Assembly: GCA_011800805.1 (NCBI GenBank)
Contig: MPNW01000646.1
Coordinates: 16,871 to 53,452, forward strand
Length of the DNA stretch: 36,582 bases
Source of the DNA: Hirudo medicinalis
Lineage: Eukaryota > Annelida > Clitellata > Hirudinida > Hirudinidae
Reading direction: 5' to 3'
This document shows, in pieces, positions 1-14,500 of the stretch. Position numbers and translations under genes: made by a program. Every line of letters starts with the position of its first letter. The stretch's first letter is position 1. The notes below the pieces were generated by a model. It saw only the letters and a list, made by a program, of their open reading frames with translations. It was not told the DNA's origin and searched no databases.

Positions 1-721
1 AAGCATCCCCGATGGCATGTACGCCGACGATGCAGTCCCCCTTGGGATTCGACGTTCGCAATCTCGATTTGAAGTGTTCCGAAGTCTAAAAACGTTCTCA
101 CTTTGAACGTTTGAACGTCGAGAGTCGTTCAAAGTCTTCGTTACGTTTCGAACGCTAACCAAAAACTCGTCTGGGAATTCTCAGAAGCGTTTGCGAAAAC
201 AGAGACGTCTGCCACTACAAAGTGGCAGTTGTCCCGATTCATGACAGGGTTTTTTTTGTTGTTCTCCAAGTTTGGAATTTTGTTGAGGGTTTCATGTTTA
301 ATGGCGATGTGCCTGTCTCAGCAGCCCGTTGATGATAATGTCACGATGATGAAAATATCATCAGAGGAGGATTCTATCACGTCTTAAGAGTATCATCATC
401 GTGTCCATCGAGATTATTTTTTACGTTTATTGCCAATTATTCGTTGTTCTTTTCATTGATTTTGATATTATATTATTATAAATATATTACATTATGTTAT
501 GTTGCAATGCGAACGTTATCATGGACACGTTATGTCACAGCATGTTGTCTTCACCTGGCTCGTGACACTAAATGCGCATCATCTTGATAATAACAATTGA
601 TGATGATGATGATGATAATAATAACAATAATAATAGTGATAATGATGATAATAATAATATTATAATAATAATAATAAATAATAATAATAATATTAATAAT
701 GATAATAATAATTCCTTCCAG
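1..721. other. 5' intron sequence of Piezo, no exon seen
   Basis: No open frame here resembles the N-terminal blade of Piezo and no convincing splice-bounded exon was found. The stretch is AT-rich. It ends in a GAT/AAT microsatellite (about 601-717) that runs directly into the acceptor of the first visible Piezo exon. I infer it is intron, because the first visible exon begins with one base that completes a split codon. Confidence 0.6.
603..717. repeat. GAT/AAT triplet microsatellite
   Basis: A run of GAT followed by AAT/AAC triplets sits directly before a Piezo acceptor site. It produces artificial poly-Asp/poly-Asn and poly-Leu/poly-Ile frames. Confidence 0.9.
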
Positions 722-1693
722 GATTCTGGGTTTGAGGCGACTCGTTTACACGAACTGCTCTGCTCCATGGGAGGTGAACTTCTACGACAACCTTGCCACC
801 GACTACCTCAACGTGGCGGTCCTCGTCGTCTTCTTCTTCATCACGGGCATCGAAATCAGGAGCACAGGAGAAGAGGTTGGTGGTCGACGGCCGGGAGGTC
901 GTCGTCTCGTTTGCCCCGTCGACGTTTCGACGGTCGTTGTTATTAATCGTGAATGTAATTGTCATTTTTATTATTTAAATTGCAAATTACTCCCGTCGGG
1001 GTGCGAGCGGCCGATGATCGGGCGGGGATAGGCTAAGTCGGGCTGCCCTCTAAAGTTGTAATGTTCTACAAGTTTACTTGTTCGTTGACCGGATCAGAGG
1101 AAATCTGCACGATTGAGGTCAGTCTTGGTGGAAGAGGAGGACCAGGGCACGTCCGCTGCCACGGATCGGGTACCGGAAGATCTGATTGTTGTCTCGACCT
1201 TTCGATCGAGATTGATCGACTTTAATCGTTCCCCCAGGACTCCCTGAGGTCGCACCCTTCGCCCACCAGGAACTACAACACCATCGAGTCCGTGGACGAG
1301 CAACCGATCAGGAACGAGGACTGGCTGTCGCGGAGATCCAGCTCCGTCGGGTCGCAGGTGAAGGAGTCGAGCAGGAGGTTCGAGGCTTTCAAGGCCGTCG
1401 CGGTGTCGGTAGCTCAGTTCGTGCTGGGGCAGAGCTATGTGGCGACACTCATCGTCATGATGGTGGGTCCTCATCTGTCTTCTCATGAGTTTCGTTGGGA
1501 TCATCATTATCATTGTCGTTACTGTTGGGACCGTCATCATTGTCGTTATCATTGTCATCATCAGTTGTTCCTGATCTAGAAGATGAAATCACCATCCTTA
1601 CAATTCTTTCATCTAATAAGCATGGTACTAACAACATAAATTTAAATTCGTACAAAATCTACACGACCTAAATAACAAAAAAACTACTACTAC

Positions 1694-1730
<37 letters not shown>

Positions 1731-2323
1731 TACTAATAATATTAACAACAAGTCAAACTTTCAATTGACCCCTTGATCCGTCACCCAGACGTGGAGCATA
1801 ACCTACCACAGTTGGCTTGCCATGGTCTTCCTTTTAGCGGCCTGTCTCATCTGGATGGTGCCCCAGAAGAGGAAGCTGTGCCTGAAACTGTCGCCTCTGA
1901 TCGTCTTCTATGCCGAGTGCTTGCTCGTCATCTCCTACGTTTACGGGTTCGACCTCACCGAACGGGAGCTGCCCACCCACACCAAGGAGGGCTACGACCT
2001 GTCCGAGATCGGCTTCTACAAGGACCGGTATCCTTTCGTGAGGCTCGTCGTCCAGGTGAGAGATGTGATGTCGATAAATGATAATAAAGTGATGGTGAAA
2101 GTGAGGGAGGTCATAGTAGTAGTGGCGGTGGTGGTGGAAGTAGTGGTAGTGGTGGTAGTAGTGGTGGCGGCGGCAGTAGAGGTGATAGTAACAGTAGTAG
2201 TGCTGCTGATTATGGAAGAATGGTAATGATAATGATGGTGTGGAAAATGATTGTGATGATGGCATCATATTAGATATCAGGTTTGGGTGATATGGGAAGC
2301 AAGATAAACTTAATGATGATGAT

Positions 2324-2354
<31 letters not shown>

Positions 2355-3372
2355 AAATATTGATAGTAATGATAGTGATGATGGTAATAATATTAAAGAT
2401 AATTGAAACTAAAAGATGGAGATCGACCTGATAGGAATGAACGTTGCAGAGGTTGCAATGCACCTGTATTGGTGGTGGCATCACTGGCAGTCGTTAACAG
2501 CCACATCAGTCGACTTGTCAGCCAAAACATAAAAATTTTATAGCAACCGTCATATTAATATTACCGTTAATATTAGTTATTGCTGTTAAGTAATAATAAT
2601 GGTTAGGTTAATCACGACCTTCTTGCCCGAAAACGCAAACTGCAATAGACACAATTTTTCCCGAAATCCTCTCCAGGTGGCATTCCTGCTGGTCTTCCTA
2701 TTCACGCTCAAGTACTCCCAGTTGTCGGGGACCGACAAGGTCGACGGTACCAGCCTCGAGACCCTGAATGCCCTCAGAAGAGCTTCCAGTTAGTTCTAGT
2801 TGTTGATCTCTAACTGAACTTGAAACCTTCTAACGCTTTCGACGGGGAGTCGGTGCCTGCGCGGCCGTCCGGGCTCCCGGGGCTCGAGTCCGACCGACGG
2901 GAAGGCTTCCTCGGGGTCGATCGTCGGGGTGCGGCTCCTCGAGTTCGCTTTGCTCTTTGATCGGCGAATCGATCGACATGTTAGTTATTACTAATAATTA
3001 ATCAATAATTAATCGATCGACATGTTAGTTGTTACTAATAATTAATCAGTAATTAATCGAGATTGACATGTTAGTTATTACTAATAATTAATCAATAATT
3101 AATCGATCGACATGTTAGTTATTACTAATAATCAATAATTAATCGATCGATCGATTGTAGACGATTAGAATTTCACGACTCTGTTTTTCAGTTTGCATGC
3201 CTCGAAAATGTCTCGTCGTGTTTTTCTGTTTTTCCGTTTTTCCGTTTTGCTCGATCGTTTGCCTCCATCGTTTTGTTTTCAACATTTTTTTCCCTCCTTT
3301 AAGTTCAGGCAACGATCCAGTATAATGAGATAATGAGCAGATTCGGTGAGTTGCCTCTGCTTGCTTTGCTTC

Positions 3373-3421
<49 letters not shown>

Positions 3422-4665
3422 TTAATAACATTAATATTAATATTAATATTGAATTTTGTTTTTTTCGACGCTTATTATTTTGCTTGTTCGATCTGTTTGT
3501 CTTCTGCCAATTGGAGAAATATTTTGGATGTTTTGTTTTGTGTTGTTTTGTTTTGTTTTGTTCAGAGAATTAATATTATTTAAGACATGGAGATCATTAG
3601 CTAAACAGAGGAAATATGAATAGGGATGATAATTTTAATATATTAATAATAATAATAATAATAATATAATAATATTTTATAATAAATAAATGATTTTTAA
3701 ATGGATGTTTAATCCCCGATCAGTGTTCCAATTCTATTTTTGAGAGGATTTGTAAAATGGCAATCATAAATTTGCATAAATAACCTGAATTCTGTTGTCA
3801 ATGGTTATTTTTATCTCCCGCTATCTCATTCATTCTCCTGTCCATCAATCAATCCATCAATCCATCCATCCTCTCAATCATCTACTGGTCACCTGCAGGC
3901 AATTGGGTCATGTCCTTCCTGATCAAGTACTGGATACTCGTCTGCTCACTCCTCTTCCTCATCATGGCTCTCCAGGATGCTGTCGTCTACAGAATCCTCT
4001 ACATGGTCATGTTCCTCTGCTTCATCATCTCTTTCCAGGTGGGTGTTGCTGTGGGTGGAGACAATGGTGGTGATGAAGGCGATGATAACAATGGTCATGA
4101 CATGGCATGGCATGGTGACGATAATGAAGATCTATATTCAATGCTATGGAGTAATGATAAGGGCTGTCGATAAACTGATTTGCTTTGCTCAAAGGCTGCC
4201 TCAAAAATAGCCAAGCGTCGGGTGATGATCCGACGACGATAAGTATTTTCTCGTCCGATCCGATAAAAGTGATAAATCACTTCAATCGCTTGTTTGTTTT
4301 TTTCACGCATCGATTTCAATCATTTCAATCATTTCAATCATTCACCGTCTCCATGAATTCCAACACTAACACGACGACCGACAATTGCAGATGAGCTACA
4401 GCTTTTGGAGGATTTGGGAGAAGTTGTTCTGGGTGGTGGTGATCATCTACTCCATGGTCATCCTGCTCGCCATCTACATACTCCAGTTCAAAGATGTCAT
4501 GGAGAAGGTGCACAACTCCACTGGAATGTCCTACGATCTGTGAGTTTGTGGGTTTGTGAGTTTGTGGGTGGATGGGTCGATGGAAATAAAAAAGGAGCTC
4601 ATGGATGTATTCATTACTTTCTTAATATTGTAATGTAATTCTTATCAACAACAACAACAACAACA

Positions 4666-4714
<49 letters not shown>

Positions 4715-4771
4715 CAACAATAACACAACAATAGCCACATTAATAATGATAACAACAACAACAATAATAAT

Positions 4772-4806
<35 letters not shown>

Positions 4807-4996
4807 TGACAACATGAACCCCCAACTCTCAATCCAACCCCTAATGCAGCATGAGGGACATAGGCTTCGAGAAGTACGGCACGAAGGACCTCTTCGTGAA
4901 CCTGCTGACCCCGACCTCATTCCTCATAGTCATCATCCTCCACCTCCACTACTTCCAGACCAAGTTCCTTGCCATCAGCGACCTGGAAAGATACAG
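722..4996 (+). CDS. Piezo: Piezo exons 1-8: distal blade
   Basis: Exons are 722-875, 1238-1462, 1789-2055, 2677-2788, 3304-3345, 3899-4038, 4391-4539 and 4850-4996. They encode hydrophobic transmembrane units separated by charged linkers. Exon 2 ends in [13 protein letters not shown] and exon 3 begins [10 protein letters not shown], a well-conserved blade segment. Exon 5 is a 42-nt microexon; it is supported because only the AAG acceptor at 3301-3303 keeps phase between the GTTAGT donor at 2789 and the next exon, giving the join [13 protein letters not shown]. Exon 6 gives [14 protein letters not shown], matching the AKYWIYV region of vertebrate Piezo1. Exon 1 is preceded by a split codon, so more exons lie upstream outside the window. 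Donor 1 (GTTGGT) is weak. Confidence 0.93.
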
Positions 4997-5511
4997 GTGA
5001 GTGAATCGGATGATTACAGGTGATTGTGTTGGTGAGGTCTTGAACACCTGTAGATGATTGAATGGACAGGTGTGCTAGAGCTTCTTCTTTTTCTTCTCTC
5101 CACCACAAAGGTGTGTTCAAACCACACCTGCATCCACAGGTGTCGACATCACCTGCATCACCAGCAATAGACATAAAATTATCATGGGGTTAAATCATCA
5201 CGGTGACTAGGTATCAAGGGGGTTAAGGTCATGAGGTCAGGCTCGATGCTGGTAGCATAGCTGTAATAAACTTATTTACATACATGATTATAATATCATG
5301 GTGATGATGATGATGAGATTGATGATGATGACAATGTTTTTAGTTTTTATTTGAACAGAAACAGCCCGTCCTCGTCATCGCCAACACAGCCCGAATCACC
5401 TGAGCAGAATGTTTTGTCAGGAGCAAGTGAGTGATGAAAATTGACGGTGATGATGATGATAACGATGAATGTGGTGATGACGATGGCAATACTTTTTATT
5501 ATCATTATTGC

Positions 5512-5551
<40 letters not shown>

Positions 5552-8500
5552 GTTGTTGTTGTTATTATTGTTGTTGTTGTTATTGTTGTTGTTGTTGTTG
5601 TTAGTGCTATTATTATTATTGTTGTTGTTGTTATTATTATTATTATTATTATTATTGTTATTATCATTGTTATTATTATTATTATTATTGTTGTTGTTGT
5701 TGTTGTTGTTATCATTGTTATTATTATTATTGTTGTTGTTGTTGTTATCATTTCAGCCTGGAAAGAAACCCTGTTGAGTCTGGCTTCCTTCCTCCACCGC
5801 CACTACAGGAAGCTGGTCGTCCTCATTTGGAGGGTGCTCGAGGTCCACATGTTCAAGGTCGTCGCCATGACCATATTCACCGTCTGTGCTGTCGACGTAA
5901 GTCCGCCTTGACTCTTCTCGACGACGGTGATGGTGATGATGACTACTGTGAGAGTTATGATGATGATGACTATGGTGAGAAGAGTAATGATGATGATGAT
6001 ATGATGATGATGGTGATGACTATGGTGAGAAGAGTAATGATGATGATGATGATGATGACTATGATGAGAAGAGTGATGATGATGATGGTGACGGCCGGAT
6101 CCTATCTGACCCGGCCGAACGTCGTGGATGCAGGTCTGTTGTTTGAACGTCCTCCTGGTCGTTGCCGTGCTGGTTCTCCTCCCCCTGGGCTTCAACAGGG
6201 TTCTCTCGTTCATCGCCATGTTCTTCTCGTCCTTCATCATCGTCTCCAGGATGGTCTACCAGTTGAACCTGATCAACGAGCAGTACTTCATCTCCAACTG
6301 CACGGTGAGTGTTGTTTTGTTGGTGGTCTTGTGCTTGGTGTTGTTTTGTTGGTGGTCTTGTGCTTGGTGTTGTTTGGTTGGTGTTGTTTTTTTGGTGTTC
6401 TTGTGGTTGGTGTTGTTTTGTTGGTGTTGTTGTGGTTGGTGAAATATTGTTTTGGTTCTTTGGAGATAAAAGACCATTTACCGAGGACCTGCTTTGAAAA
6501 TAATAAAAACAGACATTAGATGTGTTAAGTTAATGATCGTGATAATAATAATAACAACAACAATAATAACTGAATAATTTAATTATCTAAATTAATTTAA
6601 TTTTAAATTTAATTTAATTAAATTATCTAAATTAATTTGATTTAATAACGATCACTTGATAAATTATAAAATACATAATATTATTGTATTAAATAACAAC
6701 AACAATTATTATTATTATTATGGGCATCTATTTCAAGTCCTTTTCATTTACAAACTATCTTCAAAACAAGCTCGTAGCTCGAGTCTTAACCAGTGTGCAA
6801 GCATCCTCATCGCATCCAATTCATTGTAGAACTATCCGAACGTCACGGACGTCATGGACGTGTCCTTCCCGTTGGCACAAGTCAACGGGACCAAGTACTT
6901 CGGGTACAAGAAGTCGGACAGCATGTTCATGGAAGTGAGGGTGAGTCGGGCCGATGGATTGCCTTGGATTATTAATGAGATTAACTAAGACGACGACGAC
7001 GATGATGATTGTTATTGATGATGATATGATTGATTATGTGGATGATGTATTTAGTATTATTACTATCGTTATTATTGTTATTAACGCTAAATAATTAAAC
7101 ACCCCATAAAATAATTGTTCGCACGATTAAATATTTACGATGTGAATCGCTCAATGAACCGGATCATCGTTCATCATTAAATGATTAAGCCTGTCGAACG
7201 ATCAACCAATCCAGGTCTACATCATCCTCGTCCTGCTGCTGGCCTTCGAGAAGATCGTCAGTCTCCACCAGGAGCAGCACTTCAACCACCCCGGACACTC
7301 CCGGCCCAAGCAGGGCACCATCTTCGTGGGAATTTCCAGGGCCCGGGCGGACGCCGACCTCCTCTCCTGCTTCAAGTTCCTGGCCAATTACGGCTTCTAC
7401 AAGTTCGGCAAAGAGGTGAAACGGTGGACGTGGCATCTCCGTGGCGACGGGATCGTAAACCGAAAATATTTTTTTAAGATCTCCCTGTTGAGCATCGTCA
7501 TAGTCATGGTCGCCAGGATGGACGTCCTCAGTCTCGTCCACGGGTTCTTTCTCGGCCTACTCTTCCTCCTCAGGAGGGGGGTGTGCAGGGTCATCTGGCC
7601 GGGGTACCTCACCATCCTCATCGTGCTCCTCTTCGTGCAGTACCTGAGCTGTCTCGGACTGCCGCCGGTACTTTGCATCGGTCGGTGTTTTGCATTCGTC
7701 GTTCGGTCGTCCTTATCGTTGCTTCATTTTTATGAATTTACATTCGGTGAACATTCAATATTAATCAACTACATTCGTTTTATGTTTTTTCAATTTTTCC
7801 GTTGTTATTGTTGTCGAACCGTGCCCGAGAACATTTTTCATTTTCACTCGACGGTCAAATTTTCAAAAAACAAAGTGAAAACTGATTTCTTATTCCCCCC
7901 TCCAAGACTACCCGTGGAACTTGCCACCCATGTCGGGCTTCTTCCCCAAAAACTTGAAGATCTTCCTCTTCCTCCCGGACTACGTGGTGCCTCCCTACTC
8001 CGTCAAGCTGATAGGTACCGGAAGGATGACATTCTTTTGTGGATGTCATTTGAGTGCTGTTTGAATAATTGTTTGTTTTAAATTGCTTAGTAATTGTTAA
8101 CTGTACTAATATCCAGCATAATGGTAATAATAATTATAATATATTAATAATGATGATGATGATGATGATGATGATGATAATAATGTATTAATAATAATAA
8201 TGATGATAATAACAATAATAAGTTAATTTATATAATAATAATAATAATGCGACAGCAACCCAAATTGTGAAACTGTCAGCCGTCCAGCGGCAGCATCTCG
8301 ACCGATGTTCAACAATAAACTCATGATTACACTTTGATCGCTTCAAGTCAGAAAGTTCGCCTCTTTCTTTTCCAGCGGACTTCTTCCAGGTTCTCCTGGT
8401 GTGCCTGCAGTTGAGGGTGTTCCGGCAGGAGCAGAAGCCCGAGGTCGTGGCGGAGGGGGGTTCGAACGAGAGCATCATTTCCGAGGTGCTCGAGGGGCGA

Positions 8501-9946
8501 AACAACCCGACCGAAGACTTCGTCCTCTTCAAGGAGTTAGGATCGTCGCGAGACATTTGTGATTTTAATGGTCATAAAATATTTATAATAATATTTTGCA
8601 ATGCCGGCGTTCCTGATGACGATGACGGTCGACAACAGCTCCGATGATGATAATGATAATGTTATTAAAATTCGTTAGGAAATTAGTTATCATTATTATT
8701 ATTATTATTGCTGTCATTATTATCATCATTATTATTATTATTATTACCCAGCTCCTACCTGGACTACCTGAAGATTGGCATCTTCTACTACTCGTTCTGG
8801 ATGACCCTGCTCCTGCTTTTCATCTCGGGAACTTCGAGGATCAGCGTCTTCTGTCTCGGGTACCTCGTCGGCTGCTTCTACTTCCTCTGGTATGGGCAGG
8901 ATCTCTTGCTCAAGCCCATCAACAACCTCAACAGGATGTCGGTGATTCCTTACAGATGGACGGGTGGATGGATGGATGGATGGATGGATGGAGTGGTGGA
9001 TGTATGGAATGGTGGAAAAGATGGATGGATAGAATGGTGGATGGATGAATGGAATGGTGGATAGGTGGATGGATGGATAGAATGGTGGATGGATGGATAG
9101 AATGGTGGATGTATGGATGGAATGGTGGATGACACTGAAAATGTGGACCGATGGGTTTTCTTCGACGGAAGCAATGGTAGTTGGATGTCGGACGATGACT
9201 CACGTCGATGCAATGCAACCTCCCGCTAAACCGAAGTCATGAATTGAATGCATTTCATTAGCTCTTGTTTGTTTGTGACTTCAGATGGTCATGCATGCTG
9301 CTTTACTGCTATGCCGTGCTCATGGTCAAGTGTGCGCTGCAGGTAGGAAGGACCTTTCTCTGATTTGCTGCCTTCATATTTTTTTTTCATCGTCACCATC
9401 GTTATTGTTATCATCACCACCATCATCTTCGTTATTATTGTTGTCATCATCACCACCATCATCGTCATTATCATCATTGTTATCAACACCACTACCGTCA
9501 TCTTCATTATCATCATCGTTATCACCACCACCACCATCTTCATTATCATCATTGTTATCACCACCATCATCTTCGTCGTCACTCACGTAACTTCAGATCT
9601 TCGGGTGCGTCTACAACAATCTACTTCCCTGCATCGCCATGCAGTGCCTGGACGTCATGTGCCTCCCCATTTACCCCTACGACCCTCCCCTGACCACAGG
9701 AGGTCAGCCCTCTGTTATAAAATATTACAGATGACGGTCCGATCGTTGATAACAATAATAATAATAAATGATTGATTGAATAATAAGTTGCCACAATTAA
9801 TTTCCAAATTAGGAACGAATTTAATTAATAATTAATAAGTAATAAATAATAATAATAATAATAATAATTATTGTAATAATAAACAATGATACTGTTAATC
9901 TTATTTTTAATCTAAATTTATAACAATAGCTATATATTAATACTAC

Positions 9947-9985
<39 letters not shown>

Positions 9986-11556
9986 CAAAAATATTAGTAA
10001 CAACAACAACAATAATAATAAAAACGACACTTTCATAGATGTCATGTGATGCATCTGTCCACGTTGAGTATTTTTTTTCTTCCAAAGTTTCAAAGGAGGA
10101 GTCGTGCGAGCTGTCGACCAACCAGACGAGTCTCGTGTGGGACTGCATCAGCTTCTACTCCATCTACTTCCTGCTCCGAGCCTACAAGAGCTGGTACTTC
10201 CAGCACGTCGTCAACGAACTCAGAGTCGACAACGAACTGGCCTCGAGGTGAGTGTCGACGAAGACGACGTCGCGATCGCGTTTCTGTCGAACGTGTTGCT
10301 GACGTTGTCATTGCCATTGAACTGCAGTCTGGCTCTAGAATTAACTACTCTTGTCATCTGCATCACCGTGTCATCGTCATGTCACAATCATCATAATCAT
10401 CATCGTCATCATGTCACAATCATCATCATATCAAAATCATCGTGTCACAATCAACATCATCATCGTATCACGATCATCATGTCACATCATAATTATCATC
10501 ATGTCACATCATAATTATCATCATGTCACATCATAATCATCATCATTATCATGTCACAATCATCATCATCATCATCATCACCAAAGGGGCAGCGAGTTGA
10601 TCAACGAGATGACCTCGAAAAGGGTGGACACGCAGAAGAAGTTCGAGGTGAACGTCCTCGACAGCATCCGTCTCAAGGTGGAGAAGATCAGGAACCAGAT
10701 GCAGATGCAACAGTCGCAGGCCAAGTCCACCGTGCCCTTCACCGACCACTACGAAGGTTCGATCGGTGCTTTCTTACGATCGTGACGTCGCTCTGATGAC
10801 GTTGATGTGATAACGTTGCTGTGATGATGTTGATGTGATGACGTTGATGTATGAGGATGTTCCGTCCGAGCACAGTTGATGTTGAGACATGAGACGGACG
10901 TGACGTTGGTCTTCATCGTCGGGTTTCGAACGGTTGCAGCCTGGTTTCTGATTTTGTTTAAGTTTTGGTTGTTGTTGCTGCTGCTGTTGTTGTTCTTGCG
11001 GATGCTCTTTAATTGTCAATGATAAACATTAAGTTATTATTATTGTTGTTGTTGTCATTTTTACCATCATCACCGTCGTCCTCGCCGAGTGCCTTAACTG
11101 GAACCGCGTTCCTTCAGTGATCAGATCGGGCGACTACTACATGTTCGACGACATGAACTCCGACGCCACCTCCACTGAAGTAAAGGACGACGACTGCGCC
11201 GGTGCCCAGGAAACTGTCAGGAAGGATCCGAAACCGCCCACCGTCGCCGAGGTGAGGAGTTGTCGTCGCGCTCGTATTTGTTGCCGTGGCAACCCGGAGC
11301 GGTCGTTTTGACCGAACGCATCGGCAGCGGTCGGCCGACGAGAGGCAGACGTCGTAATGTCGGTGCTAATGCGTCGACGGCAGGATCGATTTTGTTATTC
11401 GAATGAAATGACATTCGAAAAGTTTCATAAATAGAATTTAACTTCATTCCGTTTGCTTTGCCCTGCATCACAGTTCATTATGAATGTGCTTCATTATTGT
11501 TGTTGTTGTTGTTATTATTATTATTAGTAGTAGTGGTAGTGGTAGTAGTAGTAGTG

Positions 11557-11592
<36 letters not shown>

Positions 11593-14500
11593 TATTATAA
11601 TTAACATCATCATTTTTTGCTGCTACTTTCTAAACGAAACTATTCCCATTGAAGCCGTGTACCCATGCATTTAATGGGTTAACATGTTCCACACAGCTGT
11701 TCAACACAGCCTCTGTGTCTGGAATGGAAGCAGCCATCGCCATGTGGACCGACTGGCAGCAGAGGTACGGCCCGGGTTCGATCCCGGGCGAGGGAGACGA
11801 GTCGGCATCCTCCCCGGGTCTGCCGGACGACCGGCAGGGCGAGGAGGCGGGCGAAGGTGGTGAAAACGAGGAGGAGGAAGAAGAAGAAGAGCCTGCTTTG
11901 GACGATGCTCGTGAGTGGTCGAACGTGTCGATTGACTTGATTGATTTCAATCATTTAAAACAAAAATATTCGTATTGAAATGTCTACAGTTAAGTTGTTG
12001 AGTATAATTAATTATAAATATTATGTTAATTAGAGAGGAACTCATGAGGTTATTGATTTTTTCACCAATATACGCAAGCTTTTGAAAGTTATCCATTTAA
12101 CTGCGCCCAACTGAAACAATGTTGCCGAAACAATGTTGCCAAAACAATGTTGCACAAATAATGCTGCCAAAACAATGTTGTACAAACAATGTTGCTGAAA
12201 CAATGTTGCCAAAACAATGTTGCACAAATAATGCTGCCAAAACAATGTTGTACAAACAATGTTGCTGAAACAATGTTGCCAAAACAATACGACACAAACA
12301 AACCAACGACGACAAAATAAAAACAAAAACACTCACCGAACGAAGAAGTTCGCCCGAAATAACCTCTCTTCCTTCATTCGTCGTCCGTTCCTCCCTCAGC
12401 CTCCGAAACGTCCCCGTTGTTGAAGAAGTTGAAAACCTTCCTGAAGTTCGTCGGAATCGTCTGCTTGTCTTCGGTCGAGCAGCTCATCGTCTTCCTCAGC
12501 GGCATCTCTCGGGATTACGTCTGCATCTCCAACAACCTCAAGCAGGAGAAGCTCAAGAGGAGAAAGGTGTGCAATAAAGATCAACAGCCAATTGTTCTAA
12601 TTATTCGTTGTAATGGTTAATATTTTATCATTACTCATCATCACGATATTTATAATTACCAGTTATTATAATATATGTCATTGCTAATTTATTAATTATT
12701 CACATTAACTAAATATAAAAAATGCAGTGTCATGACGAGTCGTTAGCACGAACTGTAAACACGTGCTGGTTTAAAATTAATATTAACGACATTGCTCATT
12801 AGTTATTCCTCCAATCACAGGCCACCTTGACGAGGACGCAGACCGAGGAACCTGCCTTAATAGAGCTCGAGCTGGAAATGTGAGTCCTGAATATTCATTT
12901 GCCTCATTATAATAACATATTATAATATGTTAATTATAATTTGTATATTTAATTATATAATATATTTAACATAATTATTATAATGATATTATAATAACAT
13001 ATTATAATGCTTCGTGAATATCGTCTTGTCGTCCTTTCTCTTGCTGGCTTTATTATTTAAAAAAAAAAAAGTTTCAAATGATAATACTTTGGTTCGTCAT
13101 AAAAAAATAATATTACAAAAATATTACAAAATAAATTATCGATAATAAAGTCAGCGATTTAAATCGTCCGTCCAGTCCCCAGACTCCGGCTCCTCCTGCC
13201 GAGACGCCCGACAAATCCTCGACGGACCCGATGCTCGAGGAGTCTCGTTTCCGCAAGAAGATGCCGCTGCTGCTGAAGCTCATGTACGCCATGTTCGAGG
13301 TCTTCCTCAGCCACTCGGAACTGCTCTGCTACTTTGCCATGATCCTGAATGCCATCGTCTACGGCAGCATCCTCTCCATGGCTTTCCCGACGGCCGCCTT
13401 CCTGTGGGCCACTCTGACCTGCCCCAGGCCCACCAAGGCGTTCTGGCTATTTGCCATAGGCTACACCGAGGTGAGCGTTCGGTAAAGTTTCGACGTTTTC
13501 GAAAGTTTTGTTTTCGAAAGAGAAATCGTGAAAACCGACACGACATTACGTTGGAATCGGTTACATTCGAATTGTTTACATTCCAATCAGTCACATTGTC
13601 GCATTGGTTACATTGGTTACATCTCCAGGCGCTGATCATCTTCAAGTACGTGTTCCAGTTCTTCAACTTCGACCAGTCGTCGGAGCCCAAGAACGTCTTC
13701 TACTGGGCTTCAGTCCTCGGTGTCACCAAGGAGGACTTCTATGCTGCCTTCGACATCTTCCTGCTCATGTGCCTGTTCTTCCACAGGTCCGTGCTCAAGG
13801 TCAGTGCTAGTGATGATGATGATAAAGGATGTAATGGTGGTTATGACGACGATGATGATGGTGGTGGTGGTGATGATGATGATAAAGGATGTAATGGTGG
13901 TTGTGGTGGTGGTGGTGGTGATGATGATGATAAAGGATGCAATGGTGGTTATGACGATGATGATGATGATGATAAAGGATGTAATGGTGGTTATGACGAC
14001 GATGATGATGATAAAGGATGTAATGGTGGTTATGGTGGTGGTGGTGGTGATGATGATGATAAAGGATGCAATGGTGGTTATGACGATGATGATGATGATG
14101 ATGGTGGTGATGATGATGATGATGATGATAAAGGATGTAATGGTGGTTATGACGACGATGATGATGGTGGTGGTGGTGATGATGATGATAAAGGATGTAA
14201 TGGTGGTTATGACGATGATGATGGTGATGGTGGTGGAGATGATGATGATGATGATGCTGATGACGAGCCACTTTTTCCAGCAACACGGATTATGGAGAGA
14301 TGCAGAGACAAGCAATGGAAAGCATCATGTGTCGGGACCTGTAAGTTTCTCTCAATTGCTCGATGTTACTCGATGATACATTCATAAATATAGATAAGTT
14401 TATAAATAGATTAATGAAATATAAATATGGTTGTGGATGCAAAATTTTGAGAGAAACCTTTAAAAAAATATCGCAGCCCGAAGTCAAGCCAGCGGAACTA

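Noticed and set aside
5441..5911. Long poly-Ile/Val/Leu open frames on both strands
   Set aside because: They are ATT/GTT microsatellite read in different frames; only the last part (5757-5896) is a real Piezo exon.
7326..8081. A 251-codon single open frame
   Set aside because: It reads through the 63-nt intron and past the donor at 7681 into intron sequence; Piezo similarity is limited to the exon parts.
8928..9218. Pro/His/Ser-rich minus-strand protein
   Set aside because: It is the reverse of the TGGA minisatellite.
12113..12289. CRISPR-like regularly spaced repeats
   Set aside because: The units are directly adjacent with no unique spacers, and the genome is an intron-rich animal.
13710..14315. 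Histidine-, Met- and Ile-rich long frames on the minus and plus strands
   Set aside because: They come from the intronic minisatellite; no frame has independent splice or family support.
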